Assembly: GCA_030706605.1 (NCBI GenBank)
Contig: JAUZOE010000002.1
Location: 176,564-240,563 of the forward strand
Length of the DNA stretch: 64,000 bases
Direction of reading: 5' to 3'
Origin: Bacteroidota bacterium
Lineage (GTDB): Bacteria > Bacteroidota > Bacteroidia > Chitinophagales > Chitinophagaceae
Under the pieces are notes generated by a model. It was not told where the DNA came from. It worked only from the letters and a program-made list of their open reading frames with translations, and searched no databases. Made by a program: the position numbers and the translations under genes. Position 1 is the first letter of the stretch. The number at the start of each line of letters is the position of its first letter. Below are positions 7,351-15,458 of the stretch, piece by piece.

Positions 7351-9861
7351 TTACTGTTTCTCCATCACTTTTATTTCTTTTGCCCTAAAGTTTTGATGAA
7401 ACTCCAAGCCTCCGTTTTGATCACTTCGTATGGTTTTCAATAACCTGTTATCAGCATAGATTGCATAAGCGCTGCCGGGTACCAGGTGGTTAATAGTGTA
7501 GGTTAACTGGCCGGATGCATCTTTTGCAATTTGGTCCCAAATTAATTCTTTGCTGTTACATTCAATAACATTGAGATCCAAGTGTCGTGTGTTACCTACT
7601 TTGGCTTTTATGGAAAAAGCAGGGTTGTCTTTATTAAAATACAATACCGTATTACCAGTAGAGAAAAAACCAAAATCGCCTGTTGAGCTTACCCTAAATT
7701 GATCGTTGGAGATGGTGTAGTGTTTAGTATCGAGGCCAATTATTAAACGCTGCCCCCTGAAATTATAATTCAACCTGGAACCGGAGATTTCCTTTGTAAT
7801 ATGAGGATTCAGATAGAACCGGTTATACAATGGATTGAAACCGTAAATAGCCTGGTACAATCCAACAACTGCAAGGCTGTTCCCCGAAAGTATATCATCG
7901 CCCTGGCCATCCTGCTTTTTACGGGAATACCGTTGAAATGCCAAACCATCAAGGCTATCCTGCCGCAGGATATTTTTTACATAATGTAACGCAAGTTCTG
8001 GTTTGTAAGAAGCGTAAGCTTCTACGGCCACACTGCCCCACGATAAAAAGATGTCGCCATTTTCATAATAGGGAAATGGGAACTGGTATTCTTTACCCTC
8101 ATCTGGTTTATAAGGAAACATGCTGATAGGCCAGAAAAACAAATTTTCCTTATGCATCTCCGTTTCTACCTGGTCAAGGATTGAATTGCGGCGCGTAGTG
8201 TCATCACAGATGCCGTAAGCAATTGCCATAAAATTTACCGGGGTAACTAGGTTGTTGCCATGCATGGAATGATCCTTATCTCTCCAGTAATCATAATAGC
8301 CTTTCTCTTCATCCCAAAAACCACCGTTTTGAGTGCTTTTGTTGAAACTGGTTTTAAGTTTCGCTGCATAATCAGCATAGTAAGAGGCTTTTTGTGTGTT
8401 GCCCAACTGCTGCTCAATACCTGACCACAACTTTAATGCATGGTACAACTTGGCATTTACAAATGCATTTTCAAAAGAGGCCCAGATGATGTCTATCCAG
8501 TCGCTGCTTCGTTTTTCAGTATGGTTGTCATTCATCATCTCAACGAGGTGGTTGCCGTTAGAATCTCTTTTCAACAGGAATTCCAACGCTTTTTCGCAAG
8601 CCGATTGTTGTTTTTTAACCCATGCTTTATCACCGGTCTGGTCGTACAGTTCTGATACATTGGTAACAAAATCAGGATTGGAGTCCATCAGGTAACCCCA
8701 TTGTGCTTCATAAAAACCTTTATCAGTAAATTGTCCCGGCATCGCATCTTCATTGGTATAAGCCCATCGCGGCCATACGCGACCGTTATGTTTAATGGCA
8801 TTGTCGCGATAAAAATCCAGGCATTGTTTGTAGCCATTCAAATAATAAGGATCATTAATGCCGAGACCCAGTTGTGCAATGTATTGCTCATGCAGGCATA
8901 TAGGGCCATAAGGCGTATGCCAGCTATTACCACCAAAGTGTTTGGCATCTATCACTCCCATGCGGGCAATCGTATTTAAAACAGCCGTTACCTGTTTGCC
9001 ATTAACGCCTTTAAATTCTCCACGGCCATATTTCTTTGCATAATCGAAAAAAGAAAAATGGATGCTTTGCGATGTTGTTCCGGCTATTACTTTGAAGGGA
9101 GACCATACATCTGTCTTCTTCCGGATGAAACGGCGACGATGGGTTCCGGAATCATAACGGGGTATCATTTCTTTTTGTGAAACTGCTATACTATAAGCCA
9201 GTTTATCATCATCGGTTCGCGTATATTTCATAGCCACCTGCTTACCCGGAGTCTCTACCGAAATGTTGAGCCCGTTATTGGTCTTACTGTTCCAGAAAGC
9301 AGCCTCATTGGTATGATCGCCGTACGTACAAAGTTTTTCATTAAACAAATAAAACCAGGCGATGCCGCCAAATCCCTGGAAGGCACCCTCCCAGGTGTTG
9401 ATATCATTAAATTCAATAGCGGGAAAAGAAACAGATTCCGCCTCAAATGCTTTGGGGCAGTTTCTTGTTATTGTAAATTTTATTCCCGTATCGCTTACCT
9501 GGAATTTCCAGCTTTCATGTATGAGGCTTTCCCCATTCCCATAACTGATATCTTTTATGTTCACCGCATTACGTGTAACCGTAACCGTAGGAGAAGCAGT
9601 AAGGTGCAAAGTAGAAAATGTATTCCCGGTGGTTTTTATTTCAGAGTACATTCCTGCAGGGCCGTCAATCACTTTTTGCGCGTTCACTTCCATATCGGAG
9701 ATTTGGCATTGATGATCATAGTTCAGCACCAATTTTATTTTATTGTTGCTGAAGGTAACGGTATGAAGTTGCGGATCGTTTTTTACCGATACAGATTGTG
9801 CATGACAGCAATTGAATGACAAAACAAAAACGGCAATCGAAAGAAGTATTTTATGAATCAT
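7351..9861 (-). CDS. secreted six-hairpin (alpha/alpha) glycosidase-like protein
   Basis: The frame opens at 10023, but ATG 9861 begins MIHKILLSIAVFVLSFNCCH, a clear signal peptide, giving 836 residues. An N-terminal beta domain (about 25-280) is followed by an (alpha/alpha)6 barrel with WHTPYGPICLHEQYIA, RWAYTNEDAMPG, SSDWIDIIWASFENAF and NGDIFLSWGSVAVEAY, then a C-terminal beta-sandwich. The layout resembles rhamnosidase-like or phosphorylase-like six-hairpin glycosidases; acidic residues in TNEDAMPG and the SSDW motif are candidate catalytic groups. The exact GH family is not clear. A damaged copy of its 3' end sits 997 bp downstream. Confidence 0.75.
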   Translation of the reverse strand: MIHKILLSIAVFVLSFNCCHAQSVSVKNDPQLHTVTFSNNKIKLVLNYDHQCQISDMEVNAQKVIDGPAGMYSEIKTTGNTFSTLHLTASPTVTVTRNAVNIKDISYGNGESLIHESWKFQVSDTGIKFTITRNCPKAFEAESVSFPAIEFNDINTWEGAFQGFGGIAWFYLFNEKLCTYGDHTNEAAFWNSKTNNGLNISVETPGKQVAMKYTRTDDDKLAYSIAVSQKEMIPRYDSGTHRRRFIRKKTDVWSPFKVIAGTTSQSIHFSFFDYAKKYGRGEFKGVNGKQVTAVLNTIARMGVIDAKHFGGNSWHTPYGPICLHEQYIAQLGLGINDPYYLNGYKQCLDFYRDNAIKHNGRVWPRWAYTNEDAMPGQFTDKGFYEAQWGYLMDSNPDFVTNVSELYDQTGDKAWVKKQQSACEKALEFLLKRDSNGNHLVEMMNDNHTEKRSSDWIDIIWASFENAFVNAKLYHALKLWSGIEQQLGNTQKASYYADYAAKLKTSFNKSTQNGGFWDEEKGYYDYWRDKDHSMHGNNLVTPVNFMAIAYGICDDTTRRNSILDQVETEMHKENLFFWPISMFPYKPDEGKEYQFPFPYYENGDIFLSWGSVAVEAYASYKPELALHYVKNILRQDSLDGLAFQRYSRKKQDGQGDDILSGNSLAVVGLYQAIYGFNPLYNRFYLNPHITKEISGSRLNYNFRGQRLIIGLDTKHYTISNDQFRVSSTGDFGFFSTGNTVLYFNKDNPAFSIKAKVGNTRHLDLNVIECNSKELIWDQIAKDASGQLTYTINHLVPGSAYAIYADNRLLKTIRSDQNGGLEFHQNFRAKEIKVMEKQ

Positions 9862-10098
9862 ATCATTAATTAAAAGTGCGGTTTCAAAATGTTGCTTCAA
9901 AAGTAAGAGATAAAGCGTGTAATTGAATGATTGTTTAGTTACTTGCCTGTTTGATATTTCTGGAAGTACCCTGCTATGTTTGGTTAGTGCCTGGTAGCCG
10001 GATCTGAATGCTCGTGGTTGCAAAATAGGGTTGCTTAGCTAATATTTCCGAAAAAACATTTTTGTGGGTATCGATCTCCGCTACATCTTTGCACGCTC

Positions 10099-11028
10099 AT
10101 GCCAGATACGATTCATAACAAACCTGCATCTTTAATAAAAGTAATTATTGCATTTGCTATTATCTATATTGTATGGGGTTCTACCTACTTTTTTGTGCAG
10201 GCGGCCTTAAGGGATTTTCCTCCTTTTGTGTTAGGCTCCCTGCGGTTCCTTGCTTCCGGTTTTATTTTGCTGGCATGGTGCGTAGTAAGAAAGTATAAAC
10301 TGGTCTATCGTCCCCAAATGAAAACTTCGTTTATTGTTGGTAATCTTTTATTATTCATTGGAAATGGTTCTATTATCTGGGCCGAAGAAACGCTTCCCAG
10401 TTCCCTTGTAGCAGTTTTGATTTCTTCATTACCATTGTGGATTGTATTGTTTGATACAAGGAACCGGAAGGCTAATTTTAGCAGCAGGTATATTCTTACA
10501 GGTATTTTTACAGGTTTGGCAGGGGTGGTTCTTTTATTTAGCGAAAAAATATTTTCTAATCATTCACCCGGAACCGGCACCCTTCAAATAGTGTCCCTGC
10601 TGGTAGTGGTTGCCGGAAACATTTGCTGGGCGTTGGGTTCATTATATTCAAAATATAATGCCAGAGGGAATACCACTGTTGGCGCTGCATGGCAAATGAT
10701 TTTTGCTGCCCTGTCATTTTTAATTGTGTCATTCAGCACGGGAGAAGTCAGCCATTTTCACTTTCATGAAATTCATTTACGTGCCTGGCTTTCTGTTATA
10801 TACCTGGTTACCCTGGGATCGCTGGCAGGCTATAGCGCTTACATCTGGTTACTACAGGTGAGGTCGGCTACCCAGGTAAGTACGAATGCTTATGTAAATC
10901 CTGTAGTAGCGGTATTGCTGGGGGTATTTTTTGGCGGTGAAACAATCAATGGCTTACAGATAGGAGGATTATCCGTCATTTTATTAAGTGTGTTTATTAT
11001 TAATTTTGAGAAATATAAAAGAACCTGA
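10099..11028 (+). CDS. EamA family transporter (DMT superfamily)
   Basis: The product has 309 residues with ten predicted membrane segments arranged as two EamA repeats. Recognisable parts are YIVWGSTYFFVQAALRDFPP in the first helix region, WAEETLPSSLVAVLISSLPL closing the first repeat, and NAYVNPVVAVLLGVFFGGE in the second. This is the YedA/RhaT-like group of drug/metabolite transporters, often exporters of amino acids or other metabolites. Substrate unknown. The gene is divergent from the glycosidase gene and appears monocistronic. Confidence 0.9.
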   Translation: MPDTIHNKPASLIKVIIAFAIIYIVWGSTYFFVQAALRDFPPFVLGSLRFLASGFILLAWCVVRKYKLVYRPQMKTSFIVGNLLLFIGNGSIIWAEETLPSSLVAVLISSLPLWIVLFDTRNRKANFSSRYILTGIFTGLAGVVLLFSEKIFSNHSPGTGTLQIVSLLVVVAGNICWALGSLYSKYNARGNTTVGAAWQMIFAALSFLIVSFSTGEVSHFHFHEIHLRAWLSVIYLVTLGSLAGYSAYIWLLQVRSATQVSTNAYVNPVVAVLLGVFFGGETINGLQIGGLSVILLSVFIINFEKYKRT

Positions 11029-11079
11029 TATAATTATCCGGTTCGTGTTGGCAGTTACTGTTTATTTTAAATGATTTCA

Positions 11080-11523
11080 TCACCGGGCTCCGGGATATAT
11101 GACATTAAAGAATAGTACAAAGCCTGCCCTGTTTATAAGAGAAGAAATAATTAAATTTTTTACAATGCTTTTGAAAGATTGTTTTTCTCCCATAGCAAAT
11201 CCGATTGAACCTAAAGAAAAAGCTCTGTCAACCAAACGGGTTAAATGAAATCCATCAGTTAAACCAACCGCAAATGTAGTAGAGCCAAGGAAGGCAGGCC
11301 TTGTATCACCTTTGTCAAAATTTTTGTATTTATTTTTCCAGGAGTTTTCATAATCCCAGAAAGAAGTACCTCTGCCTAATTCGTGATGTATAATGGATTG
11401 GTTAACACCATCGGCACAGCCCGAAATAAACTGTGACGCATAAATGAAAATATCATTTTTGTTTTGCGCTCCGCAAAAAACGGGAACGATAACCAATGCG
11501 ATTAAAATTAATTTAAGTTTCAT
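11080..11523 (-). CDS. hypothetical secreted or membrane-anchored protein
   Basis: The product has 147 residues with a signal peptide (MKLKLILIALVIVPVFCGAQ, possible cleavage after GAQ). The mature part has FWDYENSWKNKYKN in the middle, DGFHLTRLVDR, and a hydrophobic C-terminal stretch that may be a membrane segment. The pattern fits small Bacteroidota proteins of unknown function. No catalytic motif is seen. It converges with the EamA transporter gene, 51 nt away. Confidence 0.7.
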   Translation of the reverse strand: MKLKLILIALVIVPVFCGAQNKNDIFIYASQFISGCADGVNQSIIHHELGRGTSFWDYENSWKNKYKNFDKGDTRPAFLGSTTFAVGLTDGFHLTRLVDRAFSLGSIGFAMGEKQSFKSIVKNLIISSLINRAGFVLFFNVIYPGAR

Positions 11524-11963
11524 AAGCTGTCGTTTATTTTTAGGTGATTAGCTGGTTATTATTGACATGAAGAACTCCGATATTTTGAACCTGGTCTGGC
11601 CGGGCTATATATACCAGGGTATATTCGTTAACAATAAATAAAATTTCTGAAGGGATTAGTAATGGTATAATCAACCATTATAAACTCATGAAATAAGCGT
11701 TTGCTTTCCGGAAGATATTGTGGTATTAATTGAAAAAAATTGTCTTGTGGAGTATTTCTATAAGAGTTGGGAGTACAAAGTTAGAAATGATTTTGGTAAA
11801 TCAAAGTATTCTGCAAAGAAACATTCTGCCGTTAGGTTTCGTTCAGACACAAAAAACCATAGTAATAACATCCCGAGTCGGCATGTTATTACTATAAAGG
11901 TCAGCAGAGCAGCCTTTAGTAATATCAAATAATCGGAAATGCCGGGAGCATTTCCGACAGAAC
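11524..11963. other. 440-bp intergenic region
   Basis: It contains the hairpin terminator of the gene at 11964 (11859-11895). A 70-codon frame at 11720-11932 runs through that hairpin and has no family resemblance, so I do not call it a gene. The rest has no visible structure. Confidence 0.5.
11851..11895 (-). terminator. intrinsic terminator of the small secreted protein gene
   Basis: A 13-bp perfect stem (11859-11871 with 11883-11895) topped by a second 4-bp stem (ccga/tcgg). On the minus strand it is followed by GG and a run of six T (plus-strand aaaaaa at 11851-11856). It lies about 70 nt after the stop of the gene at 11964. Confidence 0.8.
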
Positions 11964-12269
11964 TTATTTCTTGATTTTTTTTATGTCTATGGCATCATCG
12001 GTAATAGTTCCCTTAATGGTTACTTTATCTCCGATAAAATTATCCACTTTTTCAGGATTACTGATAGCATAAACTTTATCTCCTACCACGAAGACAGGAG
12101 CATAACCTTCTTTAACACATTTCTTGGCACAGGCAGCATGACCGGCGTTATTACCCTTTGCACCACAATGAGCATCGCTGATGTACCCGGTCCAGGTACC
12201 TTTACCTCCTGTTCCTGCGAATGCAGTAAAGGAAAAAACCATTACCAGTAGCAATAAATACTTTTTCAT
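11964..12269 (-). CDS. small secreted protein, DUF5818-like
   Basis: The start is placed at ATG 12269, which begins the signal peptide MKKYLLLLVMVFSFTAFAG; the open frame extends 21 codons further. The mature protein of about 80 residues has WTGYISDAHCGAKG, CAKKCVKEG and VVGDKVYAISNPEKV followed by a short beta-rich end (VTIKGTITDDAI). This arrangement of a cysteine-containing SDxHCGA segment and an OB-like end is typical of DUF5818-type proteins. Role unknown; the three cysteines could bind metal or form disulfides. It has its own downstream terminator. Confidence 0.75.
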   Translation of the reverse strand: MKKYLLLLVMVFSFTAFAGTGGKGTWTGYISDAHCGAKGNNAGHAACAKKCVKEGYAPVFVVGDKVYAISNPEKVDNFIGDKVTIKGTITDDAIDIKKIKK

Positions 12270-12442
12270 ACAAGCAATTTTAATGTTAAATAATTTGATA
12301 AAACAAGTTACGAATAATAATGGATTTGTCAATTTACATTTTTCGTTTCTTCCAGGTTTTTAATAATCAAATAGAGAAGTATTATTACTTCAGTTAAAAG
12401 ATTTTAAATTTTTGAGTTGTTAATACAAAAAATAAGGTCCTT

Positions 12443-12949
12443 TTACTTATTAGGGTTAGTGGTAACAGCTCCTGCCCCATTGTTATTTTTCTTCCAGGTA
12501 TTATACATTTCAGTGCTGCTTCCTAGCCTGGTATCCATATATGGAGGTGCCGGTGGTACCTGGGTTTGAACATTTTTCTGAACAGGAGCAGGTGCGGTTG
12601 TAACAGCGATCGGTTTATCTGTAGCGGGGGGTATTGTTACAGTAGGAGTAGTTGTTATTGCTGCTGGTGTAGTGTTCAGTGTAGGGGTGTTAGTTGTTGC
12701 TGCGGGAATTGTTGTTTTCACAGGAGGCGTTACAATTGCAGCAGGGGTTGTAGTTGCCTCAGGTGTGGGGTTTGTTTCAGGTGCAGGGTTTGTGGGAGCA
12801 GCAGCGGGTTTATCCGAGGCAGTATTTTGTTTTTGCGGATAGTATTTATCCAGCAACGGATGACTCGATTTTTCGGTTGTCTGTGAAAACCCGTTTAAAG
12901 AAAAAAATACGATAAATAAAACAGGAAACGCTATTATTTTTATTTGCAT
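12443..12949 (-). CDS. secreted Pro/Thr/Ala-rich protein
   Basis: The product has 168 residues with a signal peptide (MQIKIIAFPVLFIVFFSLNG). Residues 45-130 are a low-complexity stretch of P, T, A and N with repeats like TTPAA and TNPAPE. The C-terminal end (PPYMDTRLGSSTEMYNTWKK) is ordered-looking. It is probably an extended cell-surface or periplasmic linker-like protein. No family is recognised. The strong strand bias of the repeats creates a long cysteine-rich frame on the other strand, which is an artefact. Confidence 0.7.
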   Translation of the reverse strand: MQIKIIAFPVLFIVFFSLNGFSQTTEKSSHPLLDKYYPQKQNTASDKPAAAPTNPAPETNPTPEATTTPAAIVTPPVKTTIPAATTNTPTLNTTPAAITTTPTVTIPPATDKPIAVTTAPAPVQKNVQTQVPPAPPYMDTRLGSSTEMYNTWKKNNNGAGAVTTNPNK

Positions 12950-13106
12950 AAAACTGCTTTTATTAAAGTTATTTAATATTAACCCATAAAATTACTCTTA
13001 ATAAAAGTTTATATAAATTTTATACTTACGCCTAAAGCATTTCTTATCTGTCAGGAACTATGAAAGCTCTCTTATAATAATAAATTGTAACCAGTCTCCG
13101 CAATGA

Positions 13107-13604
13107 TTAAAAATTGGGTTCGTCTGCACTGGGACCATAGCTACCGGGTATGGCTACATTCAATAACCGTAGATATACCCCAAGTTGGGCACGATGGTGA
13201 GTAGTCTGTGCAAAAGCATGACGGATTACTTCATATTTTGTCATCACCCCGTGAATTTTTTCTCCGCTGCGCATCGTCCAAGTAGGAAGCAGGTCTTCTT
13301 CTTTTGCATTATCCAGGGCACTAAGTCCTGATGCCAGAGATTTATTAAACAACTGCACAATATCTTCTACACTATTCACCGTAGTAGGGTTGTAATCCAT
13401 TTTAGCAAAATCAAGTTCGCTGGTAGTCAGTCCCATTGATACCCAGGAAGGTAGTTCGGCAATGTGTACAGCAAGGTTTTGCATTGACATACTTTTTTCA
13501 TGAGGTTTCCAACCTAGTTTATCTTCCGGAATCCGTTCCAGCATTTTTCGGGTGGTAATGGCTTCCTGTTGCATTTCTTTTTTTAAAAGTGGTATAATAT
13601 CCAT
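13107..13604 (-). CDS. DinB family protein
   Basis: The product has 165 residues with the DinB/YfiT four-helix bundle pattern: MDIIPLLKKEMQQE at the start, WKPHEKSMSMQNLAVHIAEL with a metal-ligand histidine near 47, and IRHAFAQTTHHRAQLGVYLR near the end with two more histidines. Members bind a divalent metal; some are thiol transferases or stress-induced, many have no known substrate. The gene is monocistronic, divergent from the double ABC ATPase gene. Confidence 0.9.
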   Translation of the reverse strand: MDIIPLLKKEMQQEAITTRKMLERIPEDKLGWKPHEKSMSMQNLAVHIAELPSWVSMGLTTSELDFAKMDYNPTTVNSVEDIVQLFNKSLASGLSALDNAKEEDLLPTWTMRSGEKIHGVMTKYEVIRHAFAQTTHHRAQLGVYLRLLNVAIPGSYGPSADEPNF

Positions 13605-13922
13605 ATGCGTTTTTTAGGAAGAACAAGTTAATAAAAAAAACGATCCGGAAACCATTTGGATATATTAATTTACTTCTATCACTGTTACACTAAATGACGT
13701 TAAATTGTTAAATAACAATAAGTAAATAATTGTATTTGTGCCACTAATAGACTTTATTATCAAATCAGGGAGCTCAGATAATTTATCTTTGGATAGAAGT
13801 ATATTCCTAGTCCTTATTATATAATTTTAGAAAGAAGTGTATTTTGAATTGTTGATATTTACCAATAGCGGATAGAAAATTTAATGTCTAAATATCAGGT
13901 ATAACATTACTTCAGTAAGAGA
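13605..13922. other. 318-bp divergent intergenic region
   Basis: It separates the DinB gene and the ABC ATPase gene and must hold both promoters. A 7-bp inverted repeat with a 2-nt spacer (ATTGTTA at 13704-13710, TAACAAT at 13713-13719) could be a regulator site. No coding frame is seen. Confidence 0.45.
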
Positions 13923-15428
13923 ATGAATATAAATAGTGAAATTGTTGTTTCCTTTACAGATGCTACTGTACGGAGTTTTAATCAAATTCTTTTTGAAGAT
14001 CTTAATTTCTCAGTAAAAAGAGGGGAGCACTGGGCGCTTGTAGGGTCAAGTGGCGCAGGTAAAAGTGCTCTTTTGGAAGTGATAGCAGGTAAGCTTACTG
14101 TCTCAAAAGGAGACTTTACGCACCCATTACCTGGTGAACCAGTTAAGCAAAGAGAAGATAAATATCTGCCATTTACCTGGCAGCATCAGATAGGCCTGGT
14201 AGCATCAAAACATCATTTTCAAAATCGCTCCCATACCAATGATTTTTATTACCAGCAGCGTTTTAATTCATCTGATTCAGAAGATACAGAAACGGTAGAT
14301 CAATACCTTGAGAGAATGAAATCGGATGCTTGCTATGGTGCATGGACCTACGACAGGGTAGTTGAAAAATTGAACCTGTTGCTCCTAAAGGATAAGCATC
14401 TTATCAAATTATCTAATGGAGAAACCAAGCGTCTCATGATTGCTTCTGCCCTCATCAGGAACCCTGTTTTATTATTATTTGACAATCCATTTACCGGACT
14501 TGATATTGCGACAAGAAATGATCTCAATAATCTTTGTACCGAGATAGCCGCGTCTGGTATCAGTATTATTATGGCTACTTCTCCTAATGAAATTCCCGAT
14601 GTTATTACTCATGTAGCTGTAATGGAGGAAAGAAAAATTACCGCATCAATGGAAAAAGAGAATTTTAGTCCCGGAGAAGTAAAATTTTTTACCAGTCCGA
14701 TAGATCATAAGGAACTGAACCAGTTGCTTTCTCTCTCACAGCAAAGCCAATATGAAACCATTGTGGGCATGGAAGATGTCGTTATCAGGTATGGTAAAAA
14801 AACAATTTTAGACCATGTAAACTGGCAAATAAAACAGGGAGAACGTTGGGCTTTGACAGGGGCAAATGGTGCAGGAAAATCAACTTTATTGAGTTTAGTT
14901 AATGGCGATAATCCTCAGGCATATGCGAATAATATCATTCTCTTTGACAGGAGAAGAGGTAGCGGCGAAAGTATCTGGGATATTAAAAAAAAGACGGGAT
15001 TTGTATCTCCTGAACTTTTCCAGTATTTCCCTACTGATAATTCCTGCATGCAGGTAATTGAATCGGGCTTTTATGATACATTAGGATTATTCCGTTCATC
15101 AGATCCTGATAAAGTAGAAATTGTAAAACGCTGGATGAAGCTTTTAGAAATTGAACAATTTTCAACGAAATTAATTAAAAATGTTTCGGCAAGCATTCAG
15201 CGTTTATGCCTGCTGGTACGTGCCCTTGTTAAAAACCCTCCACTATTAATATTTGATGAACCTTGCCAGGGGCTTGATGCGCACCAGCAGGAACACTTTA
15301 AACAGATTATTGATGCCATCTGTAATTGTAGCAATACAACACTGATTTATGTGAGTCATTATCAACAGGAATTACCAGAGAGTATCAATCATACCTTAAA
15401 ACTTGCAAATGGAAAAGCAGTGAATTAA
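13923..15428 (+). CDS. double ABC ATPase, ModF-like
   Basis: The product has 501 residues with two ABC ATPase domains and no membrane segments. Domain 1 has Walker A GSSGAGKSALLE near residue 40 and signature LSNGE. Its Walker B ends in FDNP, so the usual catalytic glutamate is replaced by asparagine. Domain 2 has GANGAGKSTLLS near 317, a degenerate signature VSASI and an intact FDEP. This layout is that of ModF/YlmA-like soluble ABC proteins; despite the name, a role in molybdate uptake is not shown. No permease gene is adjacent. Confidence 0.85.
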   Translation: MNINSEIVVSFTDATVRSFNQILFEDLNFSVKRGEHWALVGSSGAGKSALLEVIAGKLTVSKGDFTHPLPGEPVKQREDKYLPFTWQHQIGLVASKHHFQNRSHTNDFYYQQRFNSSDSEDTETVDQYLERMKSDACYGAWTYDRVVEKLNLLLLKDKHLIKLSNGETKRLMIASALIRNPVLLLFDNPFTGLDIATRNDLNNLCTEIAASGISIIMATSPNEIPDVITHVAVMEERKITASMEKENFSPGEVKFFTSPIDHKELNQLLSLSQQSQYETIVGMEDVVIRYGKKTILDHVNWQIKQGERWALTGANGAGKSTLLSLVNGDNPQAYANNIILFDRRRGSGESIWDIKKKTGFVSPELFQYFPTDNSCMQVIESGFYDTLGLFRSSDPDKVEIVKRWMKLLEIEQFSTKLIKNVSASIQRLCLLVRALVKNPPLLIFDEPCQGLDAHQQEHFKQIIDAICNCSNTTLIYVSHYQQELPESINHTLKLANGKAVN

Positions 15429-15458
15429 AGAGCCCAGCCAGGATAGTTTTTTATCCGA

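Noticed and set aside
11720..11932. 70-codon plus-strand frame
   Set aside because: It runs through the intrinsic terminator of the neighbouring minus-strand gene and resembles no family.
12566..12886. 106-codon cysteine-rich frame on the plus strand
   Set aside because: It is the reverse complement of the Pro/Thr/Ala-rich secreted protein gene. The cysteines come from the repetitive codons, and no start context or family supports it.
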